Below are positions 55,601-64,000 of a stretch of DNA of 64,000 nucleotides, piece after piece; position 1 is the first letter of the stretch; each line of letters opens with the position of its first letter. The stretch is taken from positions 20,932,493-20,996,492 of the forward strand of contig NC_052395.1 of assembly GCF_009389715.1 (NCBI RefSeq), written 5' to 3'. The stretch is from Phoenix dactylifera (taxonomy: Eukaryota > Streptophyta > Magnoliopsida > Arecales > Arecaceae). Under the pieces are notes generated by a model that was not told the DNA's origin, ran no database searches, and saw only the letters and a program-made list of their open reading frames with translations. Position numbers and translations under genes: made by a program.

Positions 55601-56345
55601 AAATCTAGATTGGCACATCCCAAAATGAAGTAGTGAACTCCTATTCTTGATAAGTAGAAGGTTTGGCAAAGTTTAATCACCGTTATTCTACCCTGGAACA
55701 CAGTTATTTCAATTGTGCACATAGTTTATGATACTGTACACACAGTTTATTTGTTTCAGAACACAGTTATTTTGTCTGCGAACATAGTAAATAGAACTTT
55801 GCACACAGTTAAGTGTTATTAGGAAATTGTTGTAGAAGTGGTTGGGATGAGGTAGTAAAAGGGAATAAACACTCAATCTAGATTGGCACATCCCAAAATG
55901 AAGCAGTGAACTCCTATTTTTGATGAGTAGAAGGTTTAGTAATATTTGAACACCATTATTCTATCCCAAAACATAGTTATTTCAACTATGCACACAGTTT
56001 ATTTGTTGGGAAACACAGTTAAATTAACAGCGAACACAGTTAATAAAACTGCACACACAGTTAAGTATCATTCTGAAATTGTTGAAAGTGGTTTGCGATG
56101 GGGTACTAAAACGGAGTAAACACTAAATCTACATTGCTACATCTCTTAATGAAGCAGTGAACACCTAATTTTGATGAAATAGTAGGTTTGGCAAATTTTG
56201 AAGACTGTTATTCTACCCCGAAACACAGTTACTTCAATTATGCACACAATAAGTTCTACTCTGCACACAGTTTCTTTGTTTCCGAACACAGGTAAATTAA
56301 CTGCGAACATAGTTAATTAAACTGTGCACCCAGTTAAGTGATATT
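55601..56345 (+). repeat. Tandem repeat A in the foldback centre, three units of about 255-276 bp
   Basis: Units start ATCTAGATTGGCACATCCCA at 55601 and 55877 and ATCTACATTGCTACATCTC at 56132. Each contains GAAG(T/C)AGTGAAC(T/A)CCTA, a TTATTCTA(C/T)CC segment and several ACACAGTT words such as GTGCACACAGTTAAGTG. Confidence 0.85.
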
Positions 56346-56359
56346 CAAAAAATGTTGCA

Positions 56360-56965
56360 TAAGATGGCACGCTAAATTTTATGAAACTCCGATACACTTT
56401 TAAGCATAGGAACAATAGTATCTGAAATTGTAATACAAGATTTAAGTATTTGTTATTGCTTCCATGGAATAATTCCCAAAAATGGCACACAGAGGATTTT
56501 GAAACTCCAATACGCTTTTAAGGAAAATGGCATGCTGCAATTTCTGAAATTCTGGAACTATAATTATTGATATCCAAAATGATAATGGGACCTAACTGAA
56601 CTCCCAAAATAGCACGCTCATTTTTCTGAAACTCTGATACGCTTTTAAGCACTTGAACTATTTGGCACAAGATTTAAGCCTATGTTTATGTTTCCTAATT
56701 GAAATGTGGAGATGGAGCAAAATGGCACGCTAAATCTTCTCAAACTCCGATACACTTTAGTTGTTAGATTTGTCGGTACTCTTTATCGTCAGTTTGGTGC
56801 CCGTTGATAATGAAAGTTATGTACCTACTTTCGATTATCAACCATTTGGAGTACAACCTTCGATTTTAAACAAATTTCCAAATAGAATTACCAAATTGGA
56901 GGAACATAAATTCAATTGGCACACTGATTTTCTGAAAGTGTGATAGATATTTAAGCATGTCCTGC
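56360..56965 (+). repeat. Tandem repeat B in the foldback centre, about five irregular units
   Basis: Units contain AAATGGCACGCTAAAT followed by GAAACTCCGATACACTTTTAAG, recurring near 56360, 56480, 56610, 56720 and (partly) 56905. Spacing is irregular, about 110-180 bases. Confidence 0.7.
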
Positions 56966-56979
56966 TTATGTTTCTGTTT

Positions 56980-58616
56980 ATGGCCTCATAACCATATTAC
57001 AACTGTGCCGGCACAGTTTATGAAACTCTTTCAGAACCTATAATAAGTCATCATGATAGACATTTTAGCAATGAGCACGACAAAAAGCAGAAAAGGAAGC
57101 CAATCATCTGAACATAATCAACATAATCATATTATCTATTATTTTATTACACAAAAAATAAAAATGCACATATTTACGTTCATCTTTTACAACACATTAG
57201 TCTAAGATCTATTTCTACTTGACATCAGTCCAAACATTGATCAAAACTTATCAAATACAAATGCACTCATCTTATATTTATGTGCTGTATGCATATGTTC
57301 TTGTTTCCCTCGCTATTGTACCCTTCTGAAAATTGCATAAGATTTAAAACAAATGTTTCAAGACTGTTATTTTACTCCAGAACACAATTATATTAACCGT
57401 GCACACAGTAAATTCTACTCTGCACACAATTTAATTGTTTTGGCATACAGATAAATTGTCTGCACATACAGTTAAATTAACACGGTACACAATAAGGTGT
57501 TATGTCGACATTGATGTACAAGGTTTGAGGTGAGGTACTAAAACGTCGTACACACTAAATTCCTAATATGGAGCAAAAACGGAGCAAAAAAGGTTTGAGA
57601 TAAGGTACTAACTGTGATACAAGATTTAAGTATATGTTATTGTTTTCTAACTGAATTTCCAAGATGGAGAAAAATAGCACGCAGAGATAGTTTTACTGTG
57701 TGCACTATGTTCAAGCTTACTAACTTAATTGCAATAGTGAGTTAACTTTATTTTTCTTTATTTTTTTATTTTTTTATTTTATTTTTTTATTTTTCTTTTC
57801 TTTTCTTCTATTTGTTTCCTTTTCTTTTTTTTTCTTTTTTCTTCTCTTCTTCCCAAAGCTTCTTCTTCTTTCTTCCTTCTCCTCCTGCGAGGCCGGCAGC
57901 GCCAAAAGAATGTCGGATCATTATTTATTTATTTTGTTATTTATTATTTATTATTTTATTTTATTGAAATATATTTATTTATTATTTTATTTATTTATTC
58001 GTTCATATACACACACACACTTATTTATGCATTTATTTATTTATTTTTCTTTCCTTTTCTTTTCTTTTCTTTTCTTTTCTTTTCTTTTTCTTTTCTTTTT
58101 TCTTCTCTTCTTCCCGATGCCCCTTCTTCTTTCTTCTTTCTTCTCCTCCCTCCTTCTCCTCCCGCGAGGCTGGCGGCGCCGGAAGAGTGCCGAGGCCGGC
58201 GGTGGCTCGGCGACATGGCCGGTGGAGCGGGGCCGAGACCCTTTCTTCTCCGGATCCTCTCGCGGGCGGCGACGGTGGGGAAGAAGCACAGGTGGAGGTC
58301 GAGGGCAAGGGAGGCGACGGCGGAGACAGCGACGGAGAGGGAGTCTCACTTGGCCTGGAGGCCGGAGCCGATAATGCGGAAGCGGAACGAGCACTTGCAG
58401 ACCTTGTGGGATGGCTTGGAAGTTGGAAGGAATAAGATTCAGAACAGGGGAAATAAAAAAGAGAAAATGAAGATGAAGGGGGTGAAGGGCATTATGGTCT
58501 TTTCATGAAAATTTATTATGCACTGGAAATGGGTATGGACCGGTTGTTAAAGTTATGTTCAACAGGGATTAAACATTACAGTCCGGTCAAAAAATGGACC
58601 GGACATTAGTTTCCCC
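56980..58616 (-). repeat. Right arm of the foldback element
   Basis: Inverted counterpart of 53722-55530 with the same anchors in reverse order (near 57110, 57180, 57300 and 57715). It lacks about 200 bases of the coding-like fragment present in the left arm. Confidence 0.8.
57740..58200 (-). repeat. Cassette copies (inverted) in the right arm
   Basis: Two pyrimidine runs (57745-57890 and 58040-58160), each followed by a CTCCTCC(C/T)GCGAGGC(C/T)GGC block, with an ATTTATTTATT tract between. Mirror image of 54260-54735. Confidence 0.75.
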
Positions 58617-58799
58617 TAAATTTTATATAGATGAACTAACTCTATAACCCAACCAAAGAATGGTTAGAATGATGGAGTGAATTATGTAACATGTCCAGAA
58701 GGGACGCATGTAGGTTTCAAAAATTTTAGACAGGCATAAATGCGTCTTTCATATTTTAACGACAAATATGCAAGAAATTTTGGAGATATATATACACAC

Positions 58800-58868
58800 A
58801 CGTATGTATGTATGTATGTATGTATGTATGTATGTATGTATGTATGTATGTATGTATGTATGTATGTG
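58800..58868 (+). repeat. (GTAT)n microsatellite
   Basis: About 17 tandem GTAT units. Frames through it are low complexity. Confidence 0.95.
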
Positions 58869-59549
58869 TATGTATGTGCGCGCATGCAACATATCTAAAA
58901 TAAAACTGAAGCTAAAATTTACAACAGGATGGTGGTGTTAAAAGTTATTAACAGTGAATGCATACCGGAGGAGAGTCATAAGAGGGAGAACACTCCTCTG
59001 GAAAAGATCAATGGATGGGTACCGTATCAAGCACTGGCAACAAATAGAGTGGAAACCTAATAAAAAGATGGATAATCGCATTCTCTAGAGCATTTTTTTT
59101 TCTTTTCTTGTTGGTAATCTATAGTATGGAATTACTAATTAGTAAGTATAATAGATGGAGGGTTGGGCCTGCTGGAAGAAACGTACTTGTATGTTATCGT
59201 ATAACCTTACTAAAATACATACACTTCATTTTGGATCACTGTCAATTGCTACATAAAAAATTTGATACAAAATACCCGTCATCTTTGTCTTCTCGGCATG
59301 GCCCTGCTTGATCAGCACGCACCAGTTACAAGTTCAGAAAGTATTCTACAACTTTGAACTAAAGAGATCTTGAAAATTTCTGCAATCGATCAACTGACAG
59401 TGATCACCCATATTTTTGGCTCTGAGAGCTTCGATTTCAATTAGTTTTAGCATTTGACAACACAAAGCACCTCTAATGAATAATGCTCCTACAAACAACA
59501 GATGGAAATGAGATCCTCCGGGCTTCTAAGTTCTAGCAAAATCGCAACC

Positions 59550-60127
59550 ATGGACGCTGGGAGCATCCTTCACATGAAAGAAGGATTGGGAGAAATAACT
59601 AGTTATGCTCGAAACTCTTCCCTTCAGGTTGGAACCTTGCCACATGACCACAACCTCATTTACCCATGTCAAGAGTTCAACCATCTCTAATTTGTTTCAG
59701 ATCCTGTATTCTTCTTCAGAAAAAGAGCATGGATGCCTGGAAGCATAATATAGTGCACTCAGCTGTAAATGTATATGTTTCCAAGACCCCCAAAAGTTCA
59801 GCATGGTTGACCTTGGTTGCTCCTCTGGGCCTAATGCTTTGTGTATGGCTAGAGATATCATTGAGGCCATTGATGAGAAGTGCAGCAAATTGTCACAGCA
59901 GACACCAGAAATCTCAGTGTTCCTTAATGATCTTCCGATGAATGACTTCAATGCAATATTTGCCAACTTTCCAGAATTCTTTAATAAGCTTAAGACACAT
60001 GACAACAGGGAAAGAGGTAGCCACCGATTCGTGTTCTTGGCTGGAGTTCCTGGGTCTTTCTACGGGAGGCTTTTCCCGAAAAATAGCCTACATTTACTCC
60101 TGCTTTACCTTGCACTGGCTCTCTCAG
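59550..60127 (+). pseudogene. SABATH methyltransferase pseudogene, exons 1-2 only
   Basis: Exon 1 at 59550-59627 (MDAGSILHMKEGLGEITSYA, with donor GTTGGA) matches the intact gene's first exon plus one residue. Exon 2 at 59720-60127 is 408 bases, the same length as in the intact gene, and ends CACTGGCTCTCTCAG before a GT donor. Two opposite frameshifts break it: a one-base loss near 59795 before VDLGCSSGPNAL, and a one-base gain near 60085 after RLFPKNSLH, which restores the frame for TLHWLSQ. Exons 3 and 4 were not found downstream in the window. The opposite strand orientation to 37756-40734 indicates an inverted or independently placed duplicate. Confidence 0.88.
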
Positions 60128-61689
60128 GTCAGATTTATTCTTTTTTCGCAGAAACAGATTATTATACCGCTGCACTAGCGAGTTGATGCTGCTTCTCCAA
60201 TTACTCTTAGGTCATGTTTGATGATGGAAGATCTTGAGCATATCTTTAGAAAATTCATGGAAATCGCATTGGTCGAAAGAGATCGGGGTAGCCAGAGGGG
60301 ACAACTAATACCTAGTTTTCAAGAATCATTAGTTCCTTTTCCAAGATTATTTGTCCCATCAAAATTAGGGATTGGTTGTTCCTACAGCTACATGATCTCT
60401 TTCGACCTCACCGATGCCCCAACGAAAATCTTATTAGATCTTGCACCATCCAAACAGGCCATTACATATGCATCAACCTGAACTGTTTGCATCCATTACG
60501 TGGATAGATTGTGTAAATTTATGCATGGGCACCCATATTTAGATTCTAAACAGAAATAATAACTCTGGTGGATGGAAAGATACACATGGGCACCCATATT
60601 TAGATTCTAATTTTTTTTTTTTCTGCAAGACAGAATTACTCCTAAAATACCCTTATGTAATTTCTATACTCTTATCGTTGCCAAAACTATTTTAATTTAC
60701 TGACTTAACAAAACAAAACACGAAAACCTGGAAGTGTGACTTAGAAAAACTAAAACACAAGGGTTTGGGAATTTATTTGGCCAAGGATTTTTGGCATTCC
60801 CACTGTATTTCACAGGCGGAAGAAGGGTTGGGTTTTGGCTTTACCAGGGTCTTAGGATAAATGAAGTGGGACAGTCGGTATGGAAGGCTGGGTTTCATGG
60901 AACAAGAAACTGAACCATTATGATGCGGCGAAGGATAGGAAGCTGATAAAGTTTTGGATAATAGCTCTAGAACAGGATAAGTTAAATACTGTCTTGGGAT
61001 AGATGCAGGAGAATGCTTCAGTCTAAGTTAGAAACTAATAGCCTGGTTTCTTAATCTTGGCCTGGGGGCTTGGAACTTGCCTCACGAATTCATAGAAAGT
61101 TCTATTTGGAAATTGATACTCATGATCAAGAGTCCACTAGTTAAGTTGTCACATCCCCACAGTATCATGAACTCTAATAAATCTATCAGGTTAGTGCCAA
61201 AGTGGAGAAATACATGAACAGAGAAGATTCTGCTAACCCTTTAAGGCATATGTGTGGACAGAAGAGTCAGTCGCTGTGAGAATTCTGTATGCTGATATAT
61301 GTAGAAATTTTTAAAGGACTCCAAACTAATCTTTTCTTTGGTACACAGATATAATACTGTCAAACTTGCAGATATAATACCTTTTATCCTTTGAAGGCTT
61401 GCTAGTTCTACATATGCGTGGATACGAAATCATCTTCACTCTCTGTGGATAGATTTAGAACCTCAAATTTTGTGTATCTCACCAAACAAACTGGCATTTG
61501 TTGTAGCCTCTGCATGCAAATCTAGCATCCTTTAACTATCAATTTTGATAGATTCAGCTAGCCCATCTACTAGTTAATCTTTAATCGCAACAATATAGTC
61601 ACAATATTCTATCTTTGCATCTTTTCCCATTCTCAGAAGACAATCTACGTTGAAATATATTATCATCTAATGAAAAGTTAACAAATATT
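60128..61689. other. No gene recognised
   Basis: Sequence downstream of the SABATH pseudogene. I looked for family exon 3 and 4 motifs (REGSF, NKGT, REIYISK) and found none. Confidence 0.45.
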
Positions 61690-61832
61690 AAATATGTTCT
61701 AAGGGACAATATGACCAATACTGTACCATTCCAACGTGAAAGTGCCACCATTACGTACAGATAGCGGTACCATATTTCTGATGGAAAAATTGTACGGGCA
61801 TCTATACTGGTATTTAAAACCTTGGTTGTCAT
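61690..61832. repeat. Decayed GGTAC-type dispersed repeat
   Basis: Contains ACTGTACCATTCC, GCGGTACCATATTTC and the edge TATTTAAAACCTTGG, as in the copy at 34008-34160. Confidence 0.5.
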
Positions 61833-62009
61833 GATTTAATTTTCATAACTTATATTGATACCTACATCAATCCACAAGTAATGAATTGCTTTTCACCTGT
61901 GTAAAAATAAAACTTGCCCTATTACTTTATAGATCACCAAGTTGCACGAAATAGACACGCAGTTTCATCCAATGATGCTTAAGATTCTCTCAACTTTTTC
62001 AATCAAGAT

Positions 62010-62198
62010 ATGTTGTTTCGACACCAGGCCCCGTACCGATGCTGCCCTCTCACTATGTTGATATGCTCGGTACGAGCTAGTTCGACATATCAAATGTTGG
62101 TACACCCTCGTACCGTGTACCGGTACCGAACCGGTATTACACGGTACACACCGTATCATCTGGTTCGGTACAGTATGGCGTACCATGGTTTCAATCAA
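62010..62198. repeat. GGTAC/CGGTAC-rich dispersed repeat
   Basis: Begins near AAGATATGTTGTTTCGACACC and ends near GGCGTACCATGGTTTC, closely parallel to 26965-27168. Interior words include CCGTGTACCGGTACCG and TGGTTCGGTACAGTATGG. Confidence 0.7.
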
Positions 62199-62219
62199 TG
62201 TCTGCAAAACAATTACTAG

Positions 62220-62490
62220 TAACTGCACCAATATGTTATCGGTTTAATACCATATGATATGCACCACATATCAAGATAGGCCCTCAACATGTTTTTCTAT
62301 CTCAGGATGGTACCACCCAAACCAAACAGCATGGTTGGTATTGAGCGATTATGGGGATTATTCTATTTAGTCTGGATTAGTATAAACCAATTTGGCTCAT
62401 ATACCGAATCGAACCTTGGTACTATACTAATGCCTTACTAGTACGATACAATCAGTATGGGTCAATATGATGGACCTTGGTTTTAATTGC
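62220..62490. repeat. Decayed GGTAC-type dispersed repeat
   Basis: Adjacent to the previous copy; contains AGGATGGTACCACCC, TTGGTACTATACTAATGCC and the edge GATGGACCTTGGTTTTAATTG. Confidence 0.4.
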
Positions 62491-64000
62491 TATTTCTTTC
62501 GACTATAATACCTTCTCAAATAGGTAGGAAAATGAAAAAAAGAAATTTCGCCTTCCTCTTCTGATTCCCATCTCTGAAGGTCAGTTGGAAAATTCCCATT
62601 CTCGTGGAAAGAAAAAAGTAGGCTATTCATTCGCATTCAAATTTGGTATTTCGATGATTGACGAGCTTGCATGAATTTAATTACCAAATCTTTTGCCTGA
62701 TAGTTATTTTGTTAAAAGATGATATTTTCTAGGGCTCTACTAGAACCCATGCAAGCCAAAAAGTACGACTGCTAGAAATCCCTATACATCTATTATGCTC
62801 TTGTTGACCCCCAAAGTCAAGCGCTTATGTTATGTTAAAATATTGAAAAAGTGTACATCCAATGAACATTATTTGGAATTTAATTTCTTCGTTATTATCC
62901 AAAAGTGGACCTTAGCATAGAACAAGCAATTAAACTTGCCCACAAATACAACAAATTACAAACTCATTAGTTATCAGAACCTTAACAGAAAACAACCCAT
63001 ACAAGAACACTTGTTACATTCACATATGAACATATATAACAAAATCATACGAAGAAACTAACACCAGGGTCCTTTTTTGGAAAAAAAAATAAACTATATA
63101 TTCAAGAATTAAGGCATGGATTTCTTATTCAGAACATACCACTGATTTTCTGTCTTCCTCGTGTAATTTCAATCTATTATCAATGCAAACCCAGGGTAAG
63201 AACGATTTCATGGAGGCAATCATAGCTGCAGTTATACAATGTATACTTCAAATTTTATCACTAAAATGAATTAAAAAGAAATATCTCAATGTTATTATTT
63301 TGTTTCCTTTTGATCCAGTATTAGTTTTATCAAAAATCTTAGTAAAACAAAGATAATTTGAATTACATGCAATAATCATATTGCTCCAAAACTAGTGCAA
63401 AAGTTTCAAAAACAGTTTTTGCTATATATGTGTGTGCATGTGTTAAGTAACTGACCTACCCCATTTAAAAGATAACCAATAGGGAATTTCAGTACTATAA
63501 CCACTAGAATGTCAGCATTCATATATTTTTACTTGGATGTGCTAAAGTATATGTTAATAGTTGTATGAATGTGTCTGCATATGTTGGCTTCTAAATATGT
63601 ATCCATCCAAGTTCTTATATATCTATTAAAATCCACAATTTTAATAATAGATTTTCTTGTAAACTTTTTTAACTGTGTAAAATCTTGATATCATGAGGCC
63701 TGCCTACTGTTTGAACTTTTGACAGCTCTTAACAAAGAATAATTATCATGTCATTATTATTTTTCAGCAATACATTTTCTCTAGTAAATGATTAATTAGG
63801 ATATCCTGTAAGTATGATAAACATACTTACCTCGTAACACAACTAATGTGTAAAGCAACATAAACAATATCTGTTCTTATATAAAGAGGGCTTTAAAAGG
63901 AGTTTTAATATATAACCTTTCGTATTGTTTAGTGTGATAATTTTTGAGGATTATATCCTAACATTTTCAGTATGTCCATGTCTCTAAAATATTTTATGTG
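62491..64000. other. No gene recognised
   Basis: AT-rich sequence to the window end; no coding homology, RNA or repeat structure supported. Confidence 0.45.

Larger units (their letters stand above)
53722..58616. mobile_element. 4.9-kb foldback (Mutator-like) element with 9-bp target duplication
   Basis: Termini GGAGAAATTAATTCCCC and, reversed, GGGGAAACTAATGTCC are flanked by an exact 9-bp duplication TAAATTTTA (53713-53721 and 58617-58625). A 9-bp duplication fits Mutator-like transposons. The inverted homology does not stop at the tips. It runs about 1.8 kb on the left (to about 55530) and 1.64 kb on the right (from about 56980), leaving a centre of about 1.45 kb. No transposase recognised. 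The arms contain a GC-rich coding-like fragment, purine tracts and AAAT tracts. The centre holds two tandem repeat types. Arms have diverged by point changes and indels, so the element is not recent. Confidence 0.85.

Overview
The window is plant nuclear DNA. It holds split genes with GT-AG introns, several lineages of Ty1-copia elements, and plant-type genes (a kinase-PP2C fusion, a SABATH methyltransferase, an ELC/VPS23-like fragment). The first exons of the kinase-PP2C gene and a gene fragment at 53.9-54.3 kb are strongly GC-rich while later exons are not. That gradient is typical of monocots, and a palm or other commelinid would fit, but the species cannot be fixed from sequence alone. No rRNA or tRNA gene, CRISPR array or organellar insert was recognised.

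Layout. 0-4.8 kb: 3' part of a plus-strand copia element with its 3' LTR. 5.6-10.6 kb: an older plus-strand copia element with a 5' LTR and primer-binding site and a heavily decayed body. It ends abruptly against a minus-strand LINE ORF1 fragment (10.6-11.3 kb). 11.8-19.8 kb: a Mutator-like element with terminal inverted repeats of about 200 bp that carries a decayed Ulp1-type protease gene. Its right terminal repeat is split by an almost complete copia element (14916-19659) with a 5-bp target duplication. A truncated ELC/VPS23 copy abuts the outer end. 21.5-35.6 kb: an apparently intact 12-exon minus-strand gene for a protein kinase-PP2C fusion (648 aa by my splice model). Its 5.8-kb eleventh-from-end intron (between exons 10 and 11) holds a solo LTR, a hAT-type MITE and a GGTAC-rich repeat. 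37.7-40.7 kb: an intact-looking four-exon SABATH methyltransferase gene (363 aa), minus strand. 43.4-47.8 kb: a minus-strand copia remnant with a 1.7-kb PIF/Harbinger-like element inserted in its reverse transcriptase. 48.1-50.2 kb: two TIR elements with microsatellite centres, one also holding a solo LTR. 52.9-53.3 kb: an RNase H-like fragment. 53.7-58.6 kb: a 4.9-kb foldback element with arms of 1.6-1.8 kb and a 9-bp target duplication. 59.5-60.1 kb: a SABATH pseudogene in opposite orientation to the intact copy. 60.2-64 kb: no gene, some GGTAC-rich repeats.

Only two loci look able to make a normal host protein: the kinase-PP2C gene and the SABATH gene. Nearly everything else is nested transposons. 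The most unusual structure is the foldback element. It duplicates in both arms a cassette (GC-rich segment, purine tract, AAAT-type repeat tract) that also occurs inside the unrelated Harbinger-like element 8 kb away, and its centre is built from two different tandem repeats. I saw no multi-gene 'system' in the operon sense; the novelty lies in transposon architecture. All splice sites, repeat edges and identities were read by eye.
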